Of a stretch of DNA of 61,045 nucleotides, positions 1 through 8,186 are shown in pieces. A program made the translations under genes and the position numbers. The notes below the pieces were generated by a model, which saw only the letters and a list, made by a program, of their open reading frames with translations, did not search any database and had not been told where the DNA came from. Location: contig NZ_MVIW01000017.1 of assembly GCF_002072185.1 (NCBI RefSeq), forward strand, positions 1 through 61,045. The letters run 5' to 3'. The DNA comes from Actinomyces denticolens. Its GTDB lineage: Bacteria; Actinomycetota; Actinomycetes; Actinomycetales; Actinomycetaceae. Position 1 is the stretch's first letter. Each line of letters opens with the position of its first letter.

Positions 1-1417
1 CGGCGCTCGGGGCGGGGGCCGTGGGCTCAGCGCTCGGGGCGGGGGCCGTGGGCTCAGCGCTCGGCACTGGGGGCACGGGCTGCGTGGTCGGGGCCGTGCT
101 CGGCTCCGCCGTGGGGGCGGGCTCGGGGTCGGCGCTCGGCGCCGGGGCAGTGGGCCCGGCGCTCGGGGCGGGGGCGCTCGGCCGCGTCGTGGGCGTCGGC
201 GCATTGGTCGGCTGAGGAGCGGGCTTGACCCCCGGGACGAAGGAGAACAGCCTCGTCTCGACCCGGCCGCCATCGGGTGAGGAGACCCGCAGGCGGAACC
301 TCCCGTTGTCCACAAGATCCTTCGTGGTCAGATCGAAGAGGGACTCGGCGTCGATCATGGTGGAGAACACGCCGTTCTCCATCTTCACCGGGATCGTGGC
401 CGTGCGGTTGATCGCGCCCCCCGCCCCGTACAGGGTCACCGTCATGTTGACGGTGCCATTGAGGGCGTTGCCCTTGGCGTCGGCCCAGTTCGAGCCCTTG
501 AAGGCGAGCGCCGTCGTGCCGAGCGGGCCCTCGTCGCCGAGCTTGACCTCGGGTTTCCCGGTGATGGCCTTGGGGGACGCCGTGGCGCTCGGGCTGGCCG
601 TCGGGGAGGGGGCGGCACTCGCGCTGGGAGAGGCGGAAGGAGCGGCGGAGGGCGATGCCTCGGGGGCCCCGTTGGCCGTGGCGGATGGGGATGCCGTCGG
701 CGAGACGGAGGGCGTCGCGGTGGCGGACGCGCTCGGGGCGGCCGACGGGGAGGAAGTCGGCTCAACGGACGCCGACGGCGACGGCGAGGCGAAGGCGCTC
801 GGGGAGGGCGCCGCGCTCGGAGCCGCGGAGGGAGACGTGGGTGCGGGCGTCGGGGGCTCGCTCGGGGCCGACGTCGTGGCCTCGGGAGCGGGTGTCCGAT
901 CGGGGAGGATCTCGACTCGCGGCGCCTCCGTGGGGCTCGGGACCGGCTTCAGACTCGGCGCCGCCGTGCCGCGGGGGAGGATGTTGATCTGCGGCGCCCC
1001 CATGGGGGCCGGGGCCGGATCCGCCGGCTCGATGAGCACCTCCGGTGCGACGGGCTCCACCTCGGCATCGGGATCGGCCGCAGCCTCCGCAACCTCCACG
1101 GGCTCCGCAGCCTCTGCGACCCCCGCAGGCCCCGCCGGGCCATCGGCGAACTCCTCAGCGGCACCCCCGGGATGATCGACGATCTCGTCGACGGGGCGGG
1201 TGACCCGGGGGATGGAGGCCTCAGCGCCATCCGCGGCGGCAGGGACCGCCTCGGAGGTCTGAGCGGTCTTCGGACTGAGCTCATCGGCTCCGGCGGTCGG
1301 GCTCACGGCGATGGAGCCGAGGCCGAGGCCCGCGGTGAGGACGATGCCCAGCGCCGCGGGTAGAACCATCGCGGCGCGGGGGGGCTCGAGGCCCGGACGG
1401 CACAGGGATCGGGACAT
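1..1417 (-). CDS. Secreted Pro/Ala/Ser-rich surface protein, C-terminus outside the window
   Basis: An open frame runs on the minus strand from an ATG at 1417 through base 1 without a stop, so about 472 residues are visible and the C-terminus is missing. The N-terminus looks like a signal peptide: Arg-rich start, hydrophobic stretch (MVLPAALGIVLTAGLGLG) and an Ala-x-Ala type site near TAGADE. Residues about 130-285 are a low-complexity Pro/Ala/Ser/Thr stalk. Residues about 286-395 form a more ordered segment (KGSNWADAKGNALNGTV, later LFDLTTKDLVDNGRFRLRV) that resembles a small beta-rich surface domain, family not recognised. From about residue 400 the protein becomes Ala-Pro-Ser-Ala repeats, with a near-exact 30-bp tandem repeat at the window edge. 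Architecture suggests a cell-wall stalk protein; an LPXTG anchor would lie outside. An internal Met 16 codons downstream is an alternative start. Confidence 0.75.
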   Translation of the reverse strand, partial: MSRSLCRPGLEPPRAAMVLPAALGIVLTAGLGLGSIAVSPTAGADELSPKTAQTSEAVPAAADGAEASIPRVTRPVDEIVDHPGGAAEEFADGPAGPAGVAEAAEPVEVAEAAADPDAEVEPVAPEVLIEPADPAPAPMGAPQINILPRGTAAPSLKPVPSPTEAPRVEILPDRTPAPEATTSAPSEPPTPAPTSPSAAPSAAPSPSAFASPSPSASVEPTSSPSAAPSASATATPSVSPTASPSATANGAPEASPSAAPSASPSASAAPSPTASPSATASPKAITGKPEVKLGDEGPLGTTALAFKGSNWADAKGNALNGTVNMTVTLYGAGGAINRTATIPVKMENGVFSTMIDAESLFDLTTKDLVDNGRFRLRVSSPDGGRVETRLFSFVPGVKPAPQPTNAPTPTTRPSAPAPSAGPTAPAPSADPEPAPTAEPSTAPTTQPVPPVPSAEPTAPAPSAEPTAPAPSA

Positions 1418-2056
1418 CTCGGCGGGTGCGCTTCCTGTCTCAGGCGGGACCGCCGTCTCCGACGGGCCCGGGAACGTCAAGACCGCTCGGGGCTGCGGTC
1501 ATGTGGATACAACCACATACTATCGTCCGCACCGCACCAGTCGCATGATCCTGCGGCATATCGAGTCCCAAACGAGGGCCAATCGTCAGCGAATCGTCAT
1601 CGACCAGCCATTTCGCCCGCCGAGTGGTCCGCACATACTCGCAGGTGAGGCTCGGCGCAACCGGACTTAAGGCCCACTCTTGAGACCTATATCACTTGTG
1701 ACCTGCTGCGGCGCGTCTCAGAGCGCCTCCCCGCCTCATCTAGGCTGTGTCCAGGAGCGATCCGCGTCCTGAGAACCCCGTTCGGGGCTCCCGCACTCCT
1801 CCCCAAGCATTCCCGGGTGTTCCCGGGCTCGGCCGCGTCGCGGCGATCGACCCCACCGGGGGCCGGCAGCGCTATGGGGAGCGGCGCGAGTGAGTGTTCC
1901 CGTGAGTCTGTGCGTCAAGCCCTCAGCGCATCCGTGCCTTCGGGCGGCGGGCGCCGGCGGGCGAGTGTGGTGGGCCAGGTGCGGCAAGAGCGGAGGCCGA
2001 TCGGCACTCCCCCACACTCCGCGAGGGCCGCATGGCCAGAACCCGGGAAGAACTCA
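1418..2056. other. Intergenic region between divergent surface-protein and helicase genes
   Basis: This 639-base stretch separates the two divergent genes. No convincing coding frame is seen; the helicase frame stays open upstream of its start but lacks conserved sequence there. It contains one candidate promoter/operator (1501-1523, listed separately). If the helicase is transcribed from there, its leader would exceed 500 bases. Long leaders are known for some cold-responsive DEAD-box helicase genes, but nothing here proves it. Confidence 0.4.
1501..1523 (+). promoter_or_regulatory. Inverted repeat ATGTGG-N6-CCACAT adjoining a -10-like TACTAT
   Basis: ATGTGG (1501-1506) and CCACAT (1513-1518) are perfect inverted 6-base arms with a 6-base spacer. 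A plus-strand TACTAT at 1518-1523 follows, so the repeat fills the usual -35/-10 spacer. The matching -35 (GCGGTC, 1495-1500) is poor, so an activator- or repressor-controlled promoter is an inference. Local base composition is clearly less GC-rich than the surroundings. Confidence 0.35.
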
Positions 2057-4567
2057 ATGACTACTCAGAACCCGTCCGCCTCCGATGAGCGCGAGCCGCT
2101 CGGCCTCGACGCACTCTTCAGCGCCACCGGGGAGGGGATCGCCTCGCCGGCCGCGGCGATGACCAGCGCCACCGGCACGGCCGTCTCAGCCGACTCCTCC
2201 GCCTCCGCGCCCTCCTTCGACACCCCCGCCTCCTCCGACACCCCCGAGGACCCCGAGGATGTCGAGCACGAGGACGAGGAGGACGACGTCGACCGCGCCC
2301 GGCCCGAGTCCGACCCCGAGGACGACGCGCCCGACGAGGCCGAGCACGCGGATGACGGTGCCGACATCGATGAGGAGGAGGTCGACGGTCACGCGCCATT
2401 CGAGCCCTCCGGCGATGACGATGACGAGCCCGAGGACGCCGCCCGCGCCGGTGGCGACGCGCGGGCCGAGGTGACCTTCGCCGACCTCGGGCTGCCCGCC
2501 GACCTGCTCAAAGCGGTCACCGACATGGGTTACAAGACCCCCACCCCCATCCAGCGCGAGGCCATCCCGGTCCTCCTGGACGGGCGCGACGTCGTCGGCG
2601 TGGCCCAGACCGGCACGGGCAAGACCGCAGCGTTCGGCCTGCCGCTCCTCGACGCCGTCGACGCCCGTGGCGGCCAGGTCCAGGCCCTCGTGCTGGCCCC
2701 CACCCGGGAGCTCGCCCTCCAGTCGGCCGACGCGATCACGGACATGGCGTCGCGCTCGCGCGGCCTCGACGTCGTCGCCGTCTACGGAGGCGCCCCCTAC
2801 GGCCCCCAGATCGGCGCCCTCAAGTCCGGCGCGCAGGTCGTCGTCGGCACGCCCGGCCGCATCATCGATCTCATCGACAAGGGCGCGCTCGTCCTGGACG
2901 CGGTGAAGTACTTCGTGCTCGACGAGGCCGATGAGATGCTGCGCATGGGCTTCGCCGAGGATGTGGAGACCATCGCCGCCTCCCTGCCCTCCGAGCGCCG
3001 TACCGCGCTGTTCTCCGCCACCATGCCGCCCGCCATCGAGCGGGTGGCGGCCGAGCACCTCGTCGACCCCGCGCGCATCGAGGTCTCCCGCCAGTCCTCC
3101 ACCGTCGACACCGTCCACCAGACCTACGCGGTGGTCCCCTTCCGCCACAAGATCGGCGCGGTCTCCCGCGTCCTGGCGGTCACCGAGGCGGAGGCCGCCA
3201 TCGTCTTCGTGCGCACCAAGTCCACCGCTGAGGACGTCGCCATCGAGCTGGCCGGGCGGGGCATCCAGGCCGCCGCGATCTCCGGCGACGTCCCCCAGCG
3301 CGAGCGCGAGCGGCTCGTCGAGCGACTGCGCGCCGGCACCCTCGACGTCCTCGTGGCCACCGATGTGGCGGCCCGCGGCCTGGACGTGGACCGCATCGGG
3401 CTCGTCGTCAACTTCGACGTTCCCCGCGAGGCAGAGGCCTACGTCCACCGCATCGGACGCACCGGCCGCGCCGGCCGCCACGGCGAGGCCGTCACCTTCC
3501 TCACCCCCAAGGAGAAGAGCAAGCTCCGGCAGATCGAGCGCCTGACCGGCACGCGTCTGGAGGAGATCACCCTGCCCTCCCCCGCCGACGTCTCCGCGCA
3601 CCGCGCCCGCAAGCTCCTGGCCAGGGCCGCCGCCCGCCACGAGCGCGGACGCCTGGGCATGTACACCCCGCTCATCGCCGACACCACCGCCGAGCTCGAT
3701 ATCGACGCCGAGGAGCTCGCGGCCACGCTGCTCGCCCTCGCGGTGGGGGATGAGGGACCGCAGCGCCGTCACGACGACGAGCGTCCCCGCCGCGGCCGTG
3801 AGCGCCGCGAGGTGAGTGTCGACGACGAGGGGGCGTTCGTCTCGGCCAGCTTCGAGGGCGGCCGCGAGGGCCGCCGTCGCGAGCGCCCCGAGGGCAAGCC
3901 CGGCGCCGCGCGCGGCGGGCGCCGGGAGCACGAGGGCCCCGGCACCGTCTACCGGGTCGAGGTCGGCCACCGCGACCGGGTCATGCCCGGGGCGATCGTG
4001 GGGGCCCTGGCCAACGAGGGAGGCATCTCCGGCTCTGACATCGGCAAGATCGACATCCTGCAGTCCTTCTCCCTCGTTACCATCCACGCGCCGTTGAGCG
4101 AGGACCAGCTCGAGGCCATGCGGCACGCGACCTTCTCCGGGCGCGAGCTGCGCATCCGCCCCGACGAGGGCCCGGGCCACGGCTGGTCCGGCCCCAATGA
4201 CCGCGGCCGACGCGGGGAGCGGGACGACCGCGGCTTCCGCGGCGGCCGGGGGGAGCACGGCGATCGTGGCGGGCGCCGCTGGGAGGACCGCGGTGATCGC
4301 GGCTACCGCGGCCGCGATGAGCGCGGGGACCGCGACGGCGGCTACCGCGGTCGCTACGATGACCGCCGCGGCGGGTACCGGGACGATCGCGGTGGCCGTC
4401 GATGGGAGGACCGCAGCGGTCGTGACTCGGGCTTCCGGGACGACCGCGGCTACCGCTCCGGGCGCGACGACCGCGGGGGCAACCGCTTCGGGGGCAACCG
4501 CGGCGGCGGCTACCGCGGGAACCGGGACAACCGCGGTTCCTGGGGCTCGCGGCGCGATGACTCCTGA
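2057..4567 (+). CDS. deaD: DEAD-box ATP-dependent RNA helicase (DeaD/CsdA type)
   Basis: An ATP-dependent RNA helicase of 836 residues, expected to remodel RNA in ribosome assembly or mRNA decay. The ATG at 2057 has GGGAAG six bases upstream; the open frame before it looks non-coding. Domains: acidic Asp/Glu-rich N-terminus (about 60-130); Q motif GYKTPTPIQ (about 158-166); Walker A AQTGTGKT (183-190); PTRELA; TPGR; DEAD (289-292); SAT (320-322); HRIGRTGRAGRHG in the second RecA lobe; a DbpA-type RNA-binding fold (GTVYRVEVGHRD through ELRIRPDEG, about 631-708); and an Arg/Gly/Asp-rich tail with many RGG/DRG units (about 712-836). Such tails bind RNA non-specifically and may drive condensate formation. 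The gene is monocistronic and ends before a strong hairpin. Confidence 0.93.
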   Translation: MTTQNPSASDEREPLGLDALFSATGEGIASPAAAMTSATGTAVSADSSASAPSFDTPASSDTPEDPEDVEHEDEEDDVDRARPESDPEDDAPDEAEHADDGADIDEEEVDGHAPFEPSGDDDDEPEDAARAGGDARAEVTFADLGLPADLLKAVTDMGYKTPTPIQREAIPVLLDGRDVVGVAQTGTGKTAAFGLPLLDAVDARGGQVQALVLAPTRELALQSADAITDMASRSRGLDVVAVYGGAPYGPQIGALKSGAQVVVGTPGRIIDLIDKGALVLDAVKYFVLDEADEMLRMGFAEDVETIAASLPSERRTALFSATMPPAIERVAAEHLVDPARIEVSRQSSTVDTVHQTYAVVPFRHKIGAVSRVLAVTEAEAAIVFVRTKSTAEDVAIELAGRGIQAAAISGDVPQRERERLVERLRAGTLDVLVATDVAARGLDVDRIGLVVNFDVPREAEAYVHRIGRTGRAGRHGEAVTFLTPKEKSKLRQIERLTGTRLEEITLPSPADVSAHRARKLLARAAARHERGRLGMYTPLIADTTAELDIDAEELAATLLALAVGDEGPQRRHDDERPRRGRERREVSVDDEGAFVSASFEGGREGRRRERPEGKPGAARGGRREHEGPGTVYRVEVGHRDRVMPGAIVGALANEGGISGSDIGKIDILQSFSLVTIHAPLSEDQLEAMRHATFSGRELRIRPDEGPGHGWSGPNDRGRRGERDDRGFRGGRGEHGDRGGRRWEDRGDRGYRGRDERGDRDGGYRGRYDDRRGGYRDDRGGRRWEDRSGRDSGFRDDRGYRSGRDDRGGNRFGGNRGGGYRGNRDNRGSWGSRRDDS

Positions 4568-4594
4568 GCGCCCGCGCTCAGAGTGATAAGGCGT

Positions 4595-4630
4595 GATCGC
4601 CCCCGGCCGGTGCTCCGGCCGGGGGCGATC
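4595..4630. terminator. Perfect 16-bp stem hairpin between convergent genes
   Basis: GATCGCCCCCGGCCGG (4595-4610), loop TGCT, then the exact reverse complement (4615-4630). It lies 27 bases after the helicase stop and 63 bases after the GTPase stop on the other strand, so it can serve both. There is no T-tract on either side, as is common in high-GC actinobacteria. Confidence 0.8.
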
Positions 4631-4693
4631 CGCGTCCCGGCCCCCGGGGTTGGAGAGCCCCGGCATGCGCGGGTCAGCGCTGGTCGAGACCGG

Positions 4694-6373
4694 TCAGCGC
4701 TCGCGCCGACTGAGGTCTGCGGCTATCGCGCCCAGTTCGTCCCAGCGCTCGCGCTCGGCGCGCAGGGGCTCGATGAGCCGTGAGGCGACGACGGCGTCCG
4801 TCGCCTCGCGCAGCCGCTTCCCGGCCCTCGCCGCGCGCCGCTTGGCGCCCGCCCGCACGACTGCCTCGCCGATGATCCCCAGCAGGGCGCCGAGCGCCAG
4901 GCCCGCCGCCAGTAGGACGACCGGCCAGGGGATGAGGCCCCAGCGCGGCGGGTCGACGGTGATGAGCAGCAGGTCCCGCATGCCCCGCAGGGCGACCAGC
5001 CAGGCGCCCCCGGCGACCGCCGCGGCCAGGGCGAGCCACTGGAGGACGGAGGCGGCCGACCACCAGCGAGGGGCGCGCATCCCCAGGTCAGCACGGGCGA
5101 TGGCTGCGTCGAGCTCACGGCCGATCACCTCGGCGCGCTCATCCATGCGCTGGAGCATGGCGTCCCGGGCCGCCCCCGGCAGGTGGGCACTGGCGTCCGC
5201 GGCGAGGCGGTGCGCCTCGGTGCGCAGGAGCCCCGCGGCCACGGGGCTCGGCTCGGGCAGGGAGGTTCGCGCGACGGCGTCGACGACCATGGGGTCCTCC
5301 CCCGTCCCGGTCGAGCCGGAGGGGGAGGCGGCCCGCAGGTGGAGCGCGCGCAGTGGGTCCGTCCGGAAGCGGCGGATCCACCGCACAGGCGGCCACCCCA
5401 CCCGCAGCGCCCCTCGGTGGATCGTGGCCGCGCGAACGGCGCTGGCGACGACCTCGGCGCCAGCGGCGCGGGAGGCCGCCTCGGCGAGGCGCCGACCGTC
5501 GATCGGCACCCCGGCCCCACCGCCCCCGACGCGCTCGCGCAACCGGGCGGCCGCCCGGCGCGCATCGGCCCGCAGCCGGATGGCCGAGGCTGTACGCGCC
5601 CGGGCGATGCGCTCCAGGGCGCCTCCCAGTGCGTCGATCCCCTCACCGGTGCGGGCGGAGACCAGGAGCGGATCGAGGCCGGCCAGGCCCTCACGGGCCA
5701 GGAGGCGGCGCAGGTCGGCGCTCACCTGCTCGCGTGAGGCGGCATCGAGGCGGTCGGCCTGGTTGAGGACCACGAGGGTGACCTCCGCATGGGCGGCCAT
5801 GGGTGCGATGAAGTCCTTGTGGAGGACGGCGTCGGCGTACTTCTCGGGATCGAGCACCCACACGAGGGCGTCGACCTGGGCGGCCATGCGCTCGGCGATG
5901 AGCCTGTGCTCGGGTGCGTCGGAGTCGACGTCGGGCAGGTCGAGGATGATCGCATCGGCGGGGATCGCCCCTGCCCGCGGCGCGACTACGCGCTCATCGA
6001 CGCCGAGCCAGTCCAGCAGCGCGGAGGCCTCGTCATCGGCGCGCCCGCCCGGCAGGACGGCGAGGGGGCGGGTGGTGGTGGGCCTGGTGACGGCGGTCCG
6101 GGCGATGGGCTCCCCGGCGAGCGCGTTGAGGAGGGAGGACTTGCCCGAACCGGTCGCTCCGGCCAGGGCGATGACGGTGCTCCCCGGTGCCAGTGAGGCC
6201 CGCGCTCCCGCGCGCGCGACGATCTCGCGGGTCTCGTCGAGCTCCTCTCCGAGGCCGAGGCCGTCGCCGAGCTCGATGATCCTCCCGAGCACCCCGAGTG
6301 CCTCCGCGAGGCTCCGGGCCGCGGGGCTCTCACGCGCGGGGCGCCTGGCGGGCTCGGACACGGCCCCGCTCAT
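4694..6373 (-). CDS. Dynamin-like membrane-associated GTPase, second of a pair
   Basis: A 559-residue GTPase. G1 is GATGSGKSSLLNAL (about residue 70), G3-like DLPDVDS, and G4 NQAD. Two hydrophobic segments near the C-terminus (around VLQWLALAAAVAGGAWLVAL and IPWPVVLLAAGLALGALLGI) are followed by a basic coiled tail, as in bacterial dynamin-like proteins that sit on the membrane. ATG at 6373 overlaps the stop of the upstream GTPase (ATGA), indicating translational coupling. Paired dynamin-like GTPases occur in actinobacteria (DynA/DynB in Streptomyces sporulation septation, IniA/IniC in mycobacteria). By analogy this pair may act in membrane remodelling or envelope stress, but the assignment rests on motifs and arrangement only. 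It could equally be a YfjP/ribosome-binding-type GTPase with membrane anchors. Confidence 0.8.
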   Translation of the reverse strand: MSGAVSEPARRPARESPAARSLAEALGVLGRIIELGDGLGLGEELDETREIVARAGARASLAPGSTVIALAGATGSGKSSLLNALAGEPIARTAVTRPTTTRPLAVLPGGRADDEASALLDWLGVDERVVAPRAGAIPADAIILDLPDVDSDAPEHRLIAERMAAQVDALVWVLDPEKYADAVLHKDFIAPMAAHAEVTLVVLNQADRLDAASREQVSADLRRLLAREGLAGLDPLLVSARTGEGIDALGGALERIARARTASAIRLRADARRAAARLRERVGGGGAGVPIDGRRLAEAASRAAGAEVVASAVRAATIHRGALRVGWPPVRWIRRFRTDPLRALHLRAASPSGSTGTGEDPMVVDAVARTSLPEPSPVAAGLLRTEAHRLAADASAHLPGAARDAMLQRMDERAEVIGRELDAAIARADLGMRAPRWWSAASVLQWLALAAAVAGGAWLVALRGMRDLLLITVDPPRWGLIPWPVVLLAAGLALGALLGIIGEAVVRAGAKRRAARAGKRLREATDAVVASRLIEPLRAERERWDELGAIAADLSRRER

Positions 6374-8178
6374 GAGCGGTCCTCTCCGGTGACGCCGCCG
6401 GCGGTCTCGAGAGCGGAGGCGGCGGCGCGCGCGGCCCGCCTCAGCTCGGAACCCGTGGGTGAGGGCCGGCGCAGGGCGGAGGCCAGGAGCGAGGCCCGCT
6501 CGTCGAGGAGCGCCCGGACCCGGGCCGCCAGGTCGGTGCGCGCGCGCTCGGCCATGGCGCGCATGGCCTGGTCGCCGAAGACCGCCTCGAGGAGCCGCTG
6601 GGCGACGAGGGCGGTGCCCCCGGCGATGCCGACCTCTCCCCCGGTCAGGCCCCCGGTGTGGGCGAAGACGACGATCATGAGGGCCACCCCGACCCCGTTG
6701 ACGCCGAGCGAGATGAGCCGGGCGGTCAGGCGCTTGTCGGCGCCCTCGGCCCGCACGAGGCTGAGGAGCTCTCCCTGCCACTCGTGGACGAGGACGGTGG
6801 CCCGATCGGTAAGGGCCTCCTGGCCGGGGAGGAGCTCGCGAACGGTGTCCAGGGCGGGAGCCGCGGTGCCGGCGCGCTGCCAGGCCCGCTCGGTGGCGAT
6901 CGAGGCGCGCTGGGCCTCGGCGACGATGAGGGTGGCCAGGGAGGACTCGATGGCGTCCTCGACGCGCCGGGCGGGGCCGGGCCGGCCCCGCAGGGCGGCG
7001 CTGAGGCGATCGCGGAGGCGCCCGACCTGGCTCTCGAGTCCCTTGAGCATCCCGGAGGCGCCGACGTACTCCTGCCAGCGGGCCAGGACCTCGCCGCGCA
7101 GCATGGATCCGTCGGCGCAGGCGGCGTTGATCCGCTGGGCGGCCTCGGCGTGGGCGGTGATGGCCGCCTCGGCGAGCTCGTGGCGCTCCTGGGTCTGGGC
7201 GTCGAGCTCGCCGGCCAGCAGCTCGATCTGCGCCAGGACGCTGCCCAGGGCCCCGGCGAGCGTCCGTCGGGCGACGTCGCGGCGGGCCTCGGCGTCGGCG
7301 GCCAGGGTGGTGAGCCAGTCCCGCAGGGGGGCGATGAGCGGGACGGGCAGGAGGCCCTCGGCGTCCAGAGGAGTCTCGGGGATGGTGATGACGGGGGACG
7401 TGGAGAGTCCGGCGGAGGCGAGGCGGCGCCGCAGGTCGGCCTCGACGGCGGCAGCGGCGCCGTCGGGGACGCGGTCGAGGACGACGGCGACGACGATGTC
7501 CCGCTCGGCGGCGGCCCGCAGATGCTGCCAGGGGACGGCGTCGGCGTAGCGGGCCGCCGTGGTGACGAAGACCCACAGGTCGGCGGAGGCGAGGAGGGTG
7601 GCGGCGAGCTCGCGGTTCTCGTCGACGACGGAGTCGACGTCGGGGGCGTCCAGGAGCGCGAGTCCCGGGGGCAGCTCGCGGCAGGAGCGGACCTCCAGCT
7701 CCCTCCAGGAGGCGGGGGCGTCGCCGTCTGCGGGGGTGATCGGCACGCTGGCGGGGGCGTCCTCGGGCACGCGCAGGCGGGCCAGGGAGCCCAGGACGCG
7801 ATCATCGGCGAACCAGGCCTCGTCTGCGGGGGCGTGGAGGAGCATGGGGCGGCGCGTGGTCGGGCGGATGGCTGAGGCCGCGGCGACGCGCCTGCGGATG
7901 AGGGAGGACACGAGGGTGGATTTCCCGGCACCCGTCGAGCCGCCGACCACGGCGAGCAGTGGGGCGTCGATGCTGGCGAGGCGGGGAAGGATGTAATCGC
8001 CGAGTTGGTCGGCGACCCGGGCCGCGCGCTCGGCCGCCCGCTCGGCGCCGGGCAGCGCGTAGGGCAGGTCGATCGAGCCCAGCCTCGCCCTCAGCCCTCC
8101 CAGCGCGGCGGTGGCGGCGGGTGCTCCTGGATCGCTGGAGGGGGTGGATTCTCCGGGCGGCGTGCGGGCGGGGGCCAT
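6370..8178 (-). CDS. Dynamin-like GTPase, first of a pair
   Basis: A 602-residue P-loop GTPase. G1 is GGSTGAGKSTLVSSL, with a G2-like RPTTRRP and a G3-like LLDAPDVDS. The middle third is rich in heptads (LAQIELLAGELDAQTQERHELAEAA), consistent with a helical stalk. One or two membrane segments follow (ISLGVNGVGVALMIVVFAHTG) before an amphipathic C-terminal helix region. The ATG at 8178 lies eight bases after hisS, and the stop overlaps the start of the partner GTPase by four bases, so hisS and both GTPases are probably one transcript. The G4 motif is degenerate (LDRVPD), unlike the NQAD of its partner, so nucleotide specificity could differ. An earlier start would run through hisS and is rejected. 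Confidence 0.8.
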   Translation of the reverse strand: MAPARTPPGESTPSSDPGAPAATAALGGLRARLGSIDLPYALPGAERAAERAARVADQLGDYILPRLASIDAPLLAVVGGSTGAGKSTLVSSLIRRRVAAASAIRPTTRRPMLLHAPADEAWFADDRVLGSLARLRVPEDAPASVPITPADGDAPASWRELEVRSCRELPPGLALLDAPDVDSVVDENRELAATLLASADLWVFVTTAARYADAVPWQHLRAAAERDIVVAVVLDRVPDGAAAAVEADLRRRLASAGLSTSPVITIPETPLDAEGLLPVPLIAPLRDWLTTLAADAEARRDVARRTLAGALGSVLAQIELLAGELDAQTQERHELAEAAITAHAEAAQRINAACADGSMLRGEVLARWQEYVGASGMLKGLESQVGRLRDRLSAALRGRPGPARRVEDAIESSLATLIVAEAQRASIATERAWQRAGTAAPALDTVRELLPGQEALTDRATVLVHEWQGELLSLVRAEGADKRLTARLISLGVNGVGVALMIVVFAHTGGLTGGEVGIAGGTALVAQRLLEAVFGDQAMRAMAERARTDLAARVRALLDERASLLASALRRPSPTGSELRRAARAAASALETAGGVTGEDRS

Positions 8179-8186
8179 GACGTGCC

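Noticed and set aside
2186-4666. Open frame of 826 codons on the minus strand across the helicase gene
   Set aside because: It is antisense to a gene with all DEAD-box motifs, has Ala/Val/Gly composition typical of high-GC antisense frames, and no recognisable domain.
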